Of a stretch of 64,000 bases of DNA, positions 23,577-32,002 are shown in pieces. Within the stretch, counting starts at the first letter, position 1. Each line of letters opens with the position of its first letter. Below the pieces are notes generated by a model. It searched no databases. It saw only the letters and a program-made list of their open reading frames with translations, and was not told where the DNA came from. Source of the DNA: Veillonella sp. VA142. GTDB taxonomy: Bacteria > Bacillota > Negativicutes > Veillonellales > Veillonellaceae. The position numbers were made by a program, and so were the translations under genes. The stretch spans positions 96,050-160,049 of the forward strand of contig NZ_RQVN01000003.1 in NCBI RefSeq assembly GCF_003992135.1. Reading direction: 5' to 3'.

Positions 23577-23938
23577 TGGACAGAATTAACTTGCAAAACA
23601 TGGCATTTTACGGTTACCATGGCAATCTACCTAGTGAAAATGAATTGGGTCAACGCTTCTTTGTGGATATTTCTATGGCATTAGATGTATCGGTAGCAGG
23701 TCAGTCAGATCAATTAGAAGATTCTATTAACTACGTAGATATCTATGAACGCACGAAAGCTATCGTGGAAGGAAAGCCTCATCGTTTGATTGAACGGGTG
23801 GGAACTTTAATAGTGGAATCCATTTGGGGACACTATGAAGGGTTACAGGGACTTTCTGTGACAGTTCGTAAGCCAGAGGCTCCCATCCCAGGGGTGCTGG
23901 ACTACGTAGAAGTAGTGATTACGCGAGGTCAACTATAA
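23576..23938 (+). CDS. folB: Dihydroneopterin aldolase
   Basis: Cleaves dihydroneopterin to hydroxymethyl-dihydropterin and glycolaldehyde. The 120-residue protein has the family pattern GYHGNLPSENELGQRFFVDI (residues 13-32), NYVDIY (53-58), RLIERVGTLIVESI (70-83) and KPEAPIPGVLDYVEV near the end. Start and stop overlap the neighbouring fol genes by one base each (TAATG), showing a tightly coupled operon. Confidence 0.95.
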   Translation: MDRINLQNMAFYGYHGNLPSENELGQRFFVDISMALDVSVAGQSDQLEDSINYVDIYERTKAIVEGKPHRLIERVGTLIVESIWGHYEGLQGLSVTVRKPEAPIPGVLDYVEVVITRGQL

Positions 23939-24417
23939 TGTATACCTATTATATTGGAATCGGATCTAATCTCGGTGACCGGGAAGGGTATTTAGCGTTC
24001 GCTGTATCAGAATTGACGAACATAGACGGGGTTTGTAGTGTCAACCATTCTAGTTGGATTGAGACCCCTCCATGGGGCCCCGTAGAGCAAGGGCCATTTT
24101 TAAATGGTATTTTAAAAGTGGAATCTACCCTAGAACCTCTCGTTATGTTAGATACGATATTACATATTGAGCGATTAGCAGGTAGACAGCGAGAGATTCA
24201 CTGGGGACCTAGAACGTTGGATTTAGATATTGTTTGGGTAGAAGATGAAGCGGGCCAATGCGTGCGTGTGGAAATCTCTAATTTAGTGGTGCCACATCCA
24301 TACTTTTGGGAACGCCAATTTGTGTTGGAGCCACTACAAGAGGTATATCCAACGTTCACCTATGAAGGCGTTTCTATTGCTAGTCGCCTTGAAAAGTTCC
24401 GAGAATTGGAGTCTTAA
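23938..24417 (+). CDS. folK: 2-amino-4-hydroxy-6-hydroxymethyldihydropteridine diphosphokinase
   Basis: Transfers pyrophosphate from ATP to hydroxymethyl-dihydropterin, supplying the FolP substrate. The 159-residue protein has GIGSNLGDREG (7-17), FLNGILKVES (54-63) and the active-site stretch GRQREIHWGPRTLDLDI (82-98), whose aspartates 95 and 97 bind magnesium, then VPHPYFWERQFVLEPL. It is the last gene of folE-folP-folB-folK; a 101-base gap follows before an unrelated gene. Confidence 0.95.
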   Translation: MYTYYIGIGSNLGDREGYLAFAVSELTNIDGVCSVNHSSWIETPPWGPVEQGPFLNGILKVESTLEPLVMLDTILHIERLAGRQREIHWGPRTLDLDIVWVEDEAGQCVRVEISNLVVPHPYFWERQFVLEPLQEVYPTFTYEGVSIASRLEKFRELES

Positions 24418-24518
24418 CAGTCATTACACATAGCCTATCTTAGTTGCAGCTGCCTGTTGTTATTACTATAACAGTATATCTGCAGTATAAAATAGGAGTA
24501 GATAAAGGAGCATACTAT

Positions 24519-25463
24519 ATGGGTTCTTTTTTTAGAAAAGGATGGGTAAAATTCATTCTTCTTATGTTTATATTTACGGCTATCACAGCACCTATTGTAG
24601 TGCTATTTGGGCCTTTTGATAACATTAAACGTACTGTTGTAGGGGCTGTGTTGCGGTCTCGCCATCCGCATTATATTACATGGCTCTATACACCTGAGGA
24701 AATTCAGAAAATTGTAGGCACTGTAGGTACAGGTGAAAACCAAGAATTATTTAAGTTTGATGTGAAAGAAGATACATCCTTGAATTTACGCAAAATTGAA
24801 TCCAATCGGTATATGGGCTTTTTACTAGAAATCCCAGATCCTCGTCGTATTCAAGTGGCTACAGCGCCACAGCTGAATGAAAAAGGAGAAACCACTAGTA
24901 ACATTGCGCGCCTTAACGGAGCAGTAGCGGCTATCAATGGCGGTGGTTTCCATGATCCAAATGGAACCGGTACAGGTCGTTCTCCATATGGGTTTATTTT
25001 GCATGATGGTGAATATGTAATCGGCAAAGACGTAGGACCTGATGAAGATGTAGATTTCATCGGTTTTACAAAGTCAGGTAACTTGATTGCCGGCACCTAT
25101 AACAAACGGGAATTGAAAGAAATGGGCGCCAAAGAAGGTTTAACCTTTGGACCGCCTCTTATCGTGAACGGTAAGAAGATGATCACCGATGGTGATGGCG
25201 GTTGGGGCATTGGACCTAGAACAGCCATTGCCCAAAAGAAAGATGGTACGGTCCTATTCTTAGTCATCGATGGTCGTCAAGCCTATTCTGCTGGGGCTAC
25301 TTTGCGTGATGTGCAAGATATTTTATATCAAGAAGGCGCTGTCATTGCAGCTAACTTAGATGGTGGTTCTAGTACTACATTGTATTATAATGGTAAAACT
25401 GTGAACAAACCTGCAGATTTGTTAGGGGAACGTATGATTCCTACTGTATTTATCGTAAAATAG
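24519..25463 (+). CDS. Membrane-anchored phosphodiester glycosidase (NAGPA domain) protein
   Basis: A 314-residue protein with a basic N-terminus and one hydrophobic segment at about residues 9-30, so probably anchored in the inner membrane with the rest in the periplasm. The remainder matches the phosphodiester glycosidase (NAGPA-like) domain: GAVAAINGGGFHDPNGTGTG, then FGPPLIVNGK, GIGPRTAIAQKKDG, LFLVIDGRQAYSAGATL and the C-terminal NLDGGSSTTLYYNG. Members cleave sugar phosphodiesters in the cell envelope; the substrate here is unknown. ATG 24519 is preferred because AAAGGAG lies nine bases before it. The next gene starts nine bases after the stop. Confidence 0.85.
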   Translation: MGSFFRKGWVKFILLMFIFTAITAPIVVLFGPFDNIKRTVVGAVLRSRHPHYITWLYTPEEIQKIVGTVGTGENQELFKFDVKEDTSLNLRKIESNRYMGFLLEIPDPRRIQVATAPQLNEKGETTSNIARLNGAVAAINGGGFHDPNGTGTGRSPYGFILHDGEYVIGKDVGPDEDVDFIGFTKSGNLIAGTYNKRELKEMGAKEGLTFGPPLIVNGKKMITDGDGGWGIGPRTAIAQKKDGTVLFLVIDGRQAYSAGATLRDVQDILYQEGAVIAANLDGGSSTTLYYNGKTVNKPADLLGERMIPTVFIVK

Positions 25464-25471
25464 GAGAGTCT

Positions 25472-26374
25472 ATGAATACCTTTGGAAAAGTAACCACAGC
25501 CTTTTTGCTGGGCTTAGTATTACAAGGTGGGGTCTATTATTATTTAGACCAAGTATACTTAGCGCCTACCACGAACTTTCAGGTCACCAATGGGGAAGAA
25601 GTAGATAAGAATTTTCCTGATGTAAAAGAAGGGACTCGCTATTATTCCCACGACCATAAATACATGGCAGTGGTGGAACAGAATCGGGTAGATATTTATA
25701 CGGCTGGCAAAGAAGCACCGGTGACACTAGATTTAAAAGAGCGAGAAGTATCTTATTTTGAATGGATGTCAGATCGTAACTTAGCCATCGTTGGGTTATT
25801 TGGTGGTAAACACAATGATGTGGTGTTAGCTCGTATTGATCCAGAAGCACCAGATCATGAAATTGATACGACTATTAATTCTGTGCCTAACGGAGCGCGC
25901 ATTACGGATGTAGCCTATTCAGCAGCCACGAATGTAGTCTATATGAAAGTTCGTGTAGGAGATGGTGCATACCGCGTATACCGTACGGATGCGAACTATG
26001 ATACTCGCCGGGTGTATATGCAAGCATCCGATATTGGACGCATCGGTATGTTCTACAATGAAGATCGCTTTTTCTATGACAATGTACGTACTGGCGATGT
26101 ATTCATGTTCAATGGTACAGAAGGTGGCTGGCGTGCCATCAATCCTCCAGGCAAATTCCGCCTAATTGGCGTGACTCAGGGACAATTGATTTACATTGTA
26201 AAAGTAGATGATAAAAATCGTGCTTTAGAAGCCTATGAAGGTAAATTGGGGGTTGGATTCAATAAAGTTTACACCTATAGCAATCCAACTGAATTGACAG
26301 AAATTACGGTAGATTCTATTCTGAAAGACAAGGAATCTGCTAAAGATAGTACTCCTACAGAAAAAAAGAAGTAA
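25472..26374 (+). CDS. Membrane-anchored protein of unknown function, possible beta-propeller
   Basis: I do not recognise this 300-residue protein. Residues 5-25 are hydrophobic (TTAFLLGLVLQGGVYYYLD) and would act as a signal anchor. The remainder is rich in short beta-like segments with repeated tyrosine and valine pairs (for example KYMAVVEQNRVDIYTAG, TNVVYMKVRVGDGAYRVY, NEDRFFYDNVRTGDVFMFNG), which suggests a propeller or repeat of beta sheets. The C-terminus is a charged Lys/Glu tail. AGGAGAG overlaps the preceding stop, so it is coexpressed with the phosphodiester glycosidase and probably acts in the same envelope process. Confidence 0.75.
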   Translation: MNTFGKVTTAFLLGLVLQGGVYYYLDQVYLAPTTNFQVTNGEEVDKNFPDVKEGTRYYSHDHKYMAVVEQNRVDIYTAGKEAPVTLDLKEREVSYFEWMSDRNLAIVGLFGGKHNDVVLARIDPEAPDHEIDTTINSVPNGARITDVAYSAATNVVYMKVRVGDGAYRVYRTDANYDTRRVYMQASDIGRIGMFYNEDRFFYDNVRTGDVFMFNGTEGGWRAINPPGKFRLIGVTQGQLIYIVKVDDKNRALEAYEGKLGVGFNKVYTYSNPTELTEITVDSILKDKESAKDSTPTEKKK

Positions 26375-26421
26375 AAATATAGAAAAATTTTATAACTTGC
26401 AGTAATATAATTCACTGTATT

Positions 26422-26451
26422 TTGTAAAAAGCTATAACAATTAGTCATAAT
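26422..26451 (+). promoter_or_regulatory. Candidate promoter of the small gene at 26494
   Basis: TTGTAA at 26422-26427 and CATAAT at 26446-26451 with an 18-base spacer. Both boxes are imperfect. Confidence 0.4.
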
Positions 26452-26493
26452 AGAAACAAATTTGTGGCGCATATGGAAGGGAGGAATGGAAAT

Positions 26494-26814
26494 ATGGCAA
26501 AGTTTAAAATCCAAAAAGGATTAAGCGACGCAGATATGATGAAAGGCTTTGTGGAAACAGAAACATTTGAGACGGCCCTGTTGAAAGATGATGCAAAGGT
26601 AGCTAACAAAGTAGTAGGAAAGCCGAAAGAACAAAAAACGGAAGATGGTTTTTACCAAGAGTTTTTAACAGAGCGGATTAAAACAGAAATTGGTAAGCTG
26701 TTACTAGCGATAAAAATGGATTATTTCAAAGATGACGTAAAGGATTTTTCTATTCAGGTTAAGCGTAATGGCAACCATATTGTATTAGAAACAGCGCCTA
26801 AAAAAGTAAAGTAA
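26494..26814 (+). CDS. Small conserved-looking protein of unknown function
   Basis: A 106-residue soluble, lysine-rich protein beginning MAKFKIQKGLSDADMMKGF. I recognise no domain. The N-terminal half is polar and may be flexible; the C-terminal half (TERIKTEIGKLLLAIKMDYF, then KDFSIQVKRNGNHIVLETAP) looks like a helix followed by two beta strands. GGGAGG at 26480-26485 supports the ATG at 26494; an in-frame ATG 30 bases earlier lacks a site. Codon use resembles the neighbours, so it is likely real. Confidence 0.65.
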   Translation: MAKFKIQKGLSDADMMKGFVETETFETALLKDDAKVANKVVGKPKEQKTEDGFYQEFLTERIKTEIGKLLLAIKMDYFKDDVKDFSIQVKRNGNHIVLETAPKKVK

Positions 26815-26929
26815 ACCTCATGCATTGATAATGCATAGGGTACTACAAATACTGAAACCCCTCTAATCTAATGGAAATATATGGTAGTACATCGATAAAA
26901 TTCATATGACTAAAAAGCATGTCATTTGG

Positions 26930-26958
26930 TTGACAAATATCACGTTTAGTAGTCTAAT
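26930..26958 (+). promoter_or_regulatory. Promoter of the carboxyltransferase gene
   Basis: TTGACA at 26930-26935, a 17-base spacer and TCTAAT at 26953-26958. The expected transcript has a leader of about 105 bases that begins just before a long palindrome. Confidence 0.7.
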
Positions 26959-26974
26959 ATAGTTATGTACATTA

Positions 26975-27000
26975 TACATGAGATAACTGTTACTCATGTA
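26975..27000 (+). promoter_or_regulatory. Palindrome in the leader, candidate operator or RNA hairpin
   Basis: TACATGAG at 26975-26982 is the exact reverse complement of CTCATGTA at 26993-27000, and the middle contains TAAC-T-GTTA, so nearly the whole 26 bases are palindromic. It starts about 16 bases after the -10 box, a position suited to a repressor site. Confidence 0.55.
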
Positions 27001-27011
27001 TTTAATAATTC

Positions 27012-27048
27012 CCCTTCTATCAGGTGGTAGAGTCTTGATAGAGAAGGG
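27012..27048 (+). promoter_or_regulatory. Second leader hairpin before the carboxyltransferase gene
   Basis: CCCTTCTATCA can pair with TGATAGAGAAGGG across a 13-base loop. No run of T follows, so it is not a terminator; it may protect or regulate the mRNA. Confidence 0.45.
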
Positions 27049-27069
27049 TCAATGTGAAGGAGAAGGATT

Positions 27070-28476
27070 ATGAGTGCAAAAAGAGTAAGATTAGTAGAAA
27101 CAGTTCTTCGTGATGGTCATCAATCCATTTTGGCAACACGTATGCGTATGAAACATATGCTTCCAGCATTACAACAATTGGATGAGATTGGTTATGATGC
27201 TTTGGAATGCTGGGGTGGTGCTACATTCGATAGCTGTATCCGTTTCTTAGACGAAAACCCATGGGAACGTCTTCGTACATTAAAAGCAAATTTGAAAAAC
27301 ACACCATTGCAAATGTTACTTCGTGGTCAAAACTTATTAGGCTACAAACATTATGCTGATGATGTAGTTGAAGCATTCGTTCGTAAAGCTAAAGAAAATG
27401 GTATGGATCGCATCCGTATTTTCGACGCATTGAATGACCCTCGTAACATGCGTGCTGCTATCGAAGCTGGTAACAAAGCAGGCGTTCATGTACAAGGTAC
27501 TATGGTTTACACAATCAGCCCTGTACACACTAACGAAAGCTTCGTAAAAGTAGCTCGTGAATTAAAAGAAATGGGTATCGATTCCCTTTGCATCAAAGAT
27601 ATGTCTGGATTGTTAGCTCCATACGATGCAGAATCCTTAGTAAAAGACTTACGCAAAGAATTTGGCGAAAAATTCGATATCGACTTACACAGCCATTTCA
27701 CTTGCGGTTTAGCATCTGCTACATACCTAAAAGCAGTAGAAGCTGGTGTTGATATCATCGACACTGCATTGAGCCCATTCGGTCATGCAACAAGCCAACC
27801 AGCTACTGAATCTATTGTTGAAATCTTTAGAAACACTCCATACGATACTGGTTTAGATCTTGCTAAAATGCGTGAATTAGCTACATACTTCCGTGGCGTT
27901 CGTAAAGAAATCGCTGATGAATTTGGCTTAACTCCAGCTCATGAAGTATTGCCAGAAGTTCGTCATTACCAAATCCCTGGCGGTATGTTGTCTAATACTC
28001 AAAACCAATTGAAAGAAATGGGTATGGCTGATAAATTCTTCGACGTAATGGATGAAATGCCACGTGTTCGTGAAGATCTTGGCTTCCCTCCATTGGTAAC
28101 TCCAACATCTCAAATCGTTGGTACAATGGCTATGATGAACGTGTTGTTCCAATCCCAAGGATTGCCTCGTTACAACACTACACCAGCTGAAGTAAAAGAC
28201 TTAGTTCGTGGTAAATACGGTCAACTTCCAGCAGCTGTAAAACCAGAAATTAAAGAATTAATCATTGGTGACGAAACTCCTATTACTCATCGCCCAGCTG
28301 ATGACGTAGCTCCAGAAATGGAAAAAATGCGTGCTGATCTTGAAGCTAAAGGTTTCACTGGCGTAACAGAAGAAGATGTATTAACATACGCTATGTTCCC
28401 AGAAGTAGCACTTCAATACTTCGAAAAACATGCAACACCTGTAACTCAAAAAGTATTGAACTACAAAGGTGAATAA
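27070..28476 (+). CDS. Oxaloacetate decarboxylase / pyruvate carboxylase type carboxyltransferase subunit
   Basis: A 468-residue biotin-dependent carboxyltransferase subunit that moves CO2 between biotin and pyruvate/oxaloacetate. Catalytic and metal-binding residues are visible: VLRDGHQS (Asp15), CWGGATFDSC, RIFDALND, IKDMSG (Lys176) and LHSHFTCG (His207, His209). The protein ends at YKGE without the biotinyl domain (MKM motif) that many alpha subunits carry, so biotin must sit on a separate protein not in this window. It could be the alpha subunit of a sodium-pumping decarboxylase, subunit B of a two-part pyruvate carboxylase, or a transcarboxylase 5S-like subunit; sequence alone does not decide. 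Codon use suggests high expression. It is monocistronic, with a terminator directly after. Confidence 0.88.
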   Translation: MSAKRVRLVETVLRDGHQSILATRMRMKHMLPALQQLDEIGYDALECWGGATFDSCIRFLDENPWERLRTLKANLKNTPLQMLLRGQNLLGYKHYADDVVEAFVRKAKENGMDRIRIFDALNDPRNMRAAIEAGNKAGVHVQGTMVYTISPVHTNESFVKVARELKEMGIDSLCIKDMSGLLAPYDAESLVKDLRKEFGEKFDIDLHSHFTCGLASATYLKAVEAGVDIIDTALSPFGHATSQPATESIVEIFRNTPYDTGLDLAKMRELATYFRGVRKEIADEFGLTPAHEVLPEVRHYQIPGGMLSNTQNQLKEMGMADKFFDVMDEMPRVREDLGFPPLVTPTSQIVGTMAMMNVLFQSQGLPRYNTTPAEVKDLVRGKYGQLPAAVKPEIKELIIGDETPITHRPADDVAPEMEKMRADLEAKGFTGVTEEDVLTYAMFPEVALQYFEKHATPVTQKVLNYKGE

Positions 28477-28497
28477 TTAATCCTTACATTCACATAT

Positions 28498-28528
28498 AAA
28501 GAGCGACCTCCTTTGGGGGTCGCTTTTT
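28498..28528 (+). terminator. Terminator after the carboxyltransferase gene
   Basis: GAGCGACCtcctttggGGGTCGC followed by five T. Confidence 0.9.
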
Positions 28529-28703
28529 AGTGCATGTATTTTGTGAGTGTGTGGTTCGTTATGGTTCTTTGATATAAGATTAGGAGTAGTCTATCAACTC
28601 ATTTTGTCCTACAACCCAGAGATTACACTTGTATGAGTGGAGTCACCATGTAGCATAGAGCCGTTATTGTGAATGAGGTTTACACGGAACTGTGGAGATA
28701 TGC

Positions 28704-28709
28704 TATAAT
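28704..28709 (+). promoter_or_regulatory. -10 element of the divIC-like / tilS gene group
   Basis: TATAAT at 28704-28709 preceded by TGC, which forms an extended -10 element. The nearest -35 candidate, TTTACA at about 28679, is 19 bases away. Confidence 0.45.
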
Positions 28710-28776
28710 ACAAGTGTATATAAAACTAGACTAAAGATTAGATAAACGTTGTAGATAGAAATCGGGAGTGAAGACC

Positions 28777-29076
28777 ATGGAGAAGGGTACTAAAAGACCG
28801 AGACGGCCTGTTAGGGCTAAGGCGAGTGGTATTTGGAAAAAGGTGCGCTATGGTGTATTCATCTTGTTTGCAATTGTATTAGCGCAGCAAGTGTATACGA
28901 TTTATAGTTTGCATCAAGAAAAACAGCAGTTAGAACAACAATTACAGGAACTGAAAAAGGAAAATGAAAATTTATCAGAGCAAAAGAAATTATTAGAAGA
29001 TGATAAACATATCGAGGGTGTAGCACGGGAAGAACTAGGTCTTGTGAAACCAGGGGAAGTTCCCTATGTTCGATAA
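28777..29076 (+). CDS. FtsB/DivIC-like septum formation initiator
   Basis: A 99-residue bitopic protein of the septum formation initiator family, part of the division complex that links peptidoglycan synthesis to the Z ring. It has a basic N-terminus (TKRPRRPVRAK), one membrane helix at about residues 26-42, and then a leucine/glutamine-rich coiled coil (about 46-80), ending with the typical short C-terminal segment GVAREELGLVKPGEVPYV. GGGAG at 28764-28768 fits the ATG at 28777; a GTG nine bases earlier overlaps it. The position just ahead of the tilS-hpt-ftsH block agrees with the divIC locus of other Firmicutes. Confidence 0.88.
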   Translation: MEKGTKRPRRPVRAKASGIWKKVRYGVFILFAIVLAQQVYTIYSLHQEKQQLEQQLQELKKENENLSEQKKLLEDDKHIEGVAREELGLVKPGEVPYVR

Positions 29077-29080
29077 GGGA

Positions 29081-29107
29081 AAGTGATACAAAAGTATCAC
29101 TTTTTTT
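29081..29107 (+). terminator. Terminator after the divIC-like gene
   Basis: AAGTGATAC aaaa GTATCACTT followed by a run of T. Confidence 0.85.
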
Positions 29108-29174
29108 GTGCGTACTATAGAGGAACTGAGGATAAAGGTTTGTGTAATCATGGATAGAAAGTTGAGTGATATAG

Positions 29175-30083
29175 ATGGAATCATATACAGTACAACAAGG
29201 TAGTCGAATCGGAATTGTAGATTTAGGGTCGAACTCATTTCGCGTGCTGTTGGGTACTTATGATGGAGTGCAGTGGCAGAATGAACCAAAGCAATTATGG
29301 ACTACACAATTAGGAAAACGACATAGTGATGGCTTATTAACAGAGGAAGCTATGAAACGTGGTCTACAAGCACTCCAAGAGATTCGTGAGGCGTTAGATG
29401 CTTATGGTGCTACGGTTCGTATCGGTCTGGCTACGAGTGCTATCCGAGAATCAGGAAATGGTAAGGAGTTTTTAGACCTAGCTAAGGAAGTGTGTCCTAT
29501 GGAGTATCGTGTGCTAAGCGGTGAAGAAGAGGCTACTTACGGATTTAAAGGAGCTACGGTTTATGAAAATCCAGACTTTCACTATGCTACTATCGATGTG
29601 GGTGGGGGCAGCACGGAAATTGCTTTGGGGGATGCACATCATGTGTATTTTGCGAAATCGTATCCTGCTGGTGCGGTGCGTATGCAAGGGATGTCGACAG
29701 AGGGTCCACAACGTGTATGGGAAGAAACTGTGCGTATGTGGGATGAATTACCTATTGCAGGGCCCTTCGGAGAGTTTATCGGTATTGGTGGTACTGCTAC
29801 CTCCCTGGCAGCTATGGATTTAAAAATGGAAAGTTACGATCCTAGACGCATACAGGGTTATCGTATGGAGCGTGGTACCATTGAAGCCATGCTACTACAA
29901 CTTCGCTATATGAGCCGTGAGGAACGGTTACAGGTGAAAGGTTTACAACCAGGTCGAGTAGATATCATTGTGCCGGGAGCGGAGATTATTACGTCCCTCA
30001 TGGATACGTATCAAATTGGTTCTATTGTGGTTAGTGAAGCTGATGGGTTAGAAGGGTGGCAATCACAATATGGTGGAAGATAA
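29175..30083 (+). CDS. Ppx/GppA family phosphatase
   Basis: A 302-residue member of the exopolyphosphatase / pppGpp phosphatase family, with the sugar-kinase-type ATPase fold: GIVDLGSNSFRVLLGTYDG (13-31), LATSAIRES (84-92), VLSGEEEATYGFKG (112-125), ATIDVGGGSTEIALG (137-151) and FIGIGGTATSLAAMD. At about 300 residues it is the short form lacking the C-terminal extension of enterobacterial Ppx. Whether it degrades polyphosphate or pppGpp is not visible. No strong ribosome site precedes the ATG. It overlaps tilS by 14 bases. Confidence 0.88.
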   Translation: MESYTVQQGSRIGIVDLGSNSFRVLLGTYDGVQWQNEPKQLWTTQLGKRHSDGLLTEEAMKRGLQALQEIREALDAYGATVRIGLATSAIRESGNGKEFLDLAKEVCPMEYRVLSGEEEATYGFKGATVYENPDFHYATIDVGGGSTEIALGDAHHVYFAKSYPAGAVRMQGMSTEGPQRVWEETVRMWDELPIAGPFGEFIGIGGTATSLAAMDLKMESYDPRRIQGYRMERGTIEAMLLQLRYMSREERLQVKGLQPGRVDIIVPGAEIITSLMDTYQIGSIVVSEADGLEGWQSQYGGR

Positions 30084-31368
30084 AGAAAGTTATTATTTTT
30101 GGGCACCCTTGGTGGATAGCTTGTTAGATGCTTATGAAAGTCAGGGAGACTTTCACACTGTTATTGAAGTAGAAAAAGCGAATGAAACACGAAAACATGT
30201 GGAGATGGTGGTGCCGTTGTTGACGATGGAAGAATTGGCAGAGCAAGTAGACAATAGTCGCCATATGTTGGACAAATGGTATAGAGAGGACTGTATTAAT
30301 CAGTACCATACGTATCGTCAACGCATGTTTCACTGTACTATATCTATGAGTCGTAGCCAGGAGAAAACTTTGTATGGAGATACGTGGTCTACTCTGTTGC
30401 AGTTGCGACAAGCTGTGACAAAATCCATGGGTGATATGATTACAAAGGACACTTCCTTATTGTTAGCTTGCTCTGGTGGGGTGGATTCCATTGCCTTATT
30501 GCATTATTTCTATCTAGAGGGATTCACAAATGTTGGTGTCTTTACCATAGACCATGGGTTACGACCTGAGGCAGCGGAAGAAGTAGCGCTTGTAGAATGG
30601 TATGCATTGCAATTTGGCATGCCTTGTTATACAGCAGTGGAAGATGTATCGGCAAAGGCTGATTTAGAAGGTGTATCCTTTGAAATGATGGGACGTACAT
30701 TACGGTATGCTCATTTGCGTGATATCGCTGAGGAACAGGGATATGACTATATTGTGACTGCTCATCACTTAGATGATCAAGGGGAAACCATTTTCGCACA
30801 TCTATTGCGTGGATCTGGATTAGAGGGCTTGCAAGGAATGAGCACGTTCTCTGATGATATTTGGAGACCTTGTTTGACGGTGAAGAAACAAGTGTTGCAA
30901 GACTATGCCCAGTGGTTACACTGCTTTCATGGGGAAGATGCGTCGAATCTTGATACGACCTATGATAGAAATTGGATTCGCCACGTGTTAGTGCCCACTT
31001 GCAAAAAACGGTATCCGCAGGTGATACAGGCGCTAGGTCGTATGGGGCATTTAGCCCAATGCGATGTGTCTTATTTTGAGCAAGAGGTGACAAGGCTAGA
31101 AACAGACTATGTCAGTCATACTGGAGATGGCATAGTGTTGGATAAACGAGGGTTAATGGGTGAGCATGATGCCTTAGTGGGCCGGTTGTGGAAACGAATA
31201 TTAGGGCCCTATGTACGTCCAGAACAGCTAAGCCAAACGGTAATGGATAGCTTACTTTCACTGGTGAAAGGACCAAAAGGAAAAGAATTTCGTTTTCGTC
31301 AGGTGCAAGTTTTGGCGTCATATGATACAATTAAGATTGTTCTATGTAGTGACATAGAAAAGAAATAG
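30070..31368 (+). CDS. tilS: tRNA(Ile)-lysidine synthase with N-terminal extension
   Basis: Modifies the wobble cytidine of the CAU-anticodon tRNA(Ile2) to lysidine so that it reads AUA. The PP-loop SGGVDS is at residues 135-140, with IDHGLRPEA (160-168) and AHHLDDQGETIFAHLLRGSG (231-250). The C-terminal domain is short and ends near LASYDTIKIVL. The odd point is the roughly 105 residues ahead of the catalytic domain; the family normally has the PP-loop within about 20-40 residues of the start. The extension (residues 1-100) is polar and matches nothing I know. The ATG at 30070 lies inside the end of the Ppx gene, with GAAGGGTGG upstream; internal ATG codons remain possible starts. Next come hpt and ftsH, as in Bacillus. 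Confidence 0.88.
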   Translation: MVEDKESYYFWAPLVDSLLDAYESQGDFHTVIEVEKANETRKHVEMVVPLLTMEELAEQVDNSRHMLDKWYREDCINQYHTYRQRMFHCTISMSRSQEKTLYGDTWSTLLQLRQAVTKSMGDMITKDTSLLLACSGGVDSIALLHYFYLEGFTNVGVFTIDHGLRPEAAEEVALVEWYALQFGMPCYTAVEDVSAKADLEGVSFEMMGRTLRYAHLRDIAEEQGYDYIVTAHHLDDQGETIFAHLLRGSGLEGLQGMSTFSDDIWRPCLTVKKQVLQDYAQWLHCFHGEDASNLDTTYDRNWIRHVLVPTCKKRYPQVIQALGRMGHLAQCDVSYFEQEVTRLETDYVSHTGDGIVLDKRGLMGEHDALVGRLWKRILGPYVRPEQLSQTVMDSLLSLVKGPKGKEFRFRQVQVLASYDTIKIVLCSDIEKK

Positions 31369-31390
31369 ACCTAACTAATAAGGAGTTACT

Positions 31391-31927
31391 ATGATACCAG
31401 AAGTGAAAGAATTATTGCTTTCAGAAGAACAAATTCAAAAACGAGTGGCAGAATTAGGCCGTCAAATTACAGAAGATTATAAAGGTAAAGAAATTGTCCT
31501 AGTAGGTGTATTAAAAGGGGCTATTGTATTCTTTACAGATTTAGCACGCCATATTGAAGGCGATGTAAAAATGGATTTTATTTCCTGTTCCAGTTACGGT
31601 AGTAGCACTGTGAGCAGCGGCGTGGTGCGCATTCTAAAGGATTTAGATCGTCCTGTAGAAGGGAAACACGTTATCGTAGTAGAAGATATTGTAGATACAG
31701 GTACAACGCTGTCGTATTTACTAGAAAACTTACAATCTCGTAAGGCAGCAAGCGTTCGTCTTTGCTCCTTGTTGAATAAACCAGAACGTCGTAAAGTCGA
31801 TGTCCATGTAGACTATGAAGGCTTTGTGATTCCTGATGAGTTTGTTATTGGGTATGGTCTAGATTACGATGAACAATATCGTCAACTGCCTTATATCGGC
31901 ATTTTAAAAGAAGAAGTCTATCAATAA
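31391..31927 (+). CDS. hpt: Hypoxanthine phosphoribosyltransferase
   Basis: Salvages hypoxanthine (and usually guanine) to nucleotides using PRPP. The 178-residue protein shows [12 protein letters not shown] (40-51), [10 protein letters not shown] (69-78) and the PRPP-binding loop [12 protein letters not shown] (97-108), then the family's C-terminal [20 protein letters not shown] is seven bases before the ATG, 22 bases after tilS. The tilS-hpt-ftsH order is conserved in Firmicutes. Confidence 0.95.
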   Translation: MIPEVKELLLSEEQIQKRVAELGRQITEDYKGKEIVLVGVLKGAIVFFTDLARHIEGDVKMDFISCSSYGSSTVSSGVVRILKDLDRPVEGKHVIVVEDIVDTGTTLSYLLENLQSRKAASVRLCSLLNKPERRKVDVHVDYEGFVIPDEFVIGYGLDYDEQYRQLPYIGILKEEVYQ

Positions 31928-32002
31928 TCGTTGATATATTCGACAAAATTTGATATGATAAATAAGTATCAATTTAGATTATAGATGAGAAAGGAGAAAA
32001 AT

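Noticed and set aside
31985..32002. ATG start of ftsH at 31985
   Set aside because: It has no ribosome site, while AAGGAG six bases before TTG 32003 gives a standard FtsH N-terminus. Kept as an alternative.
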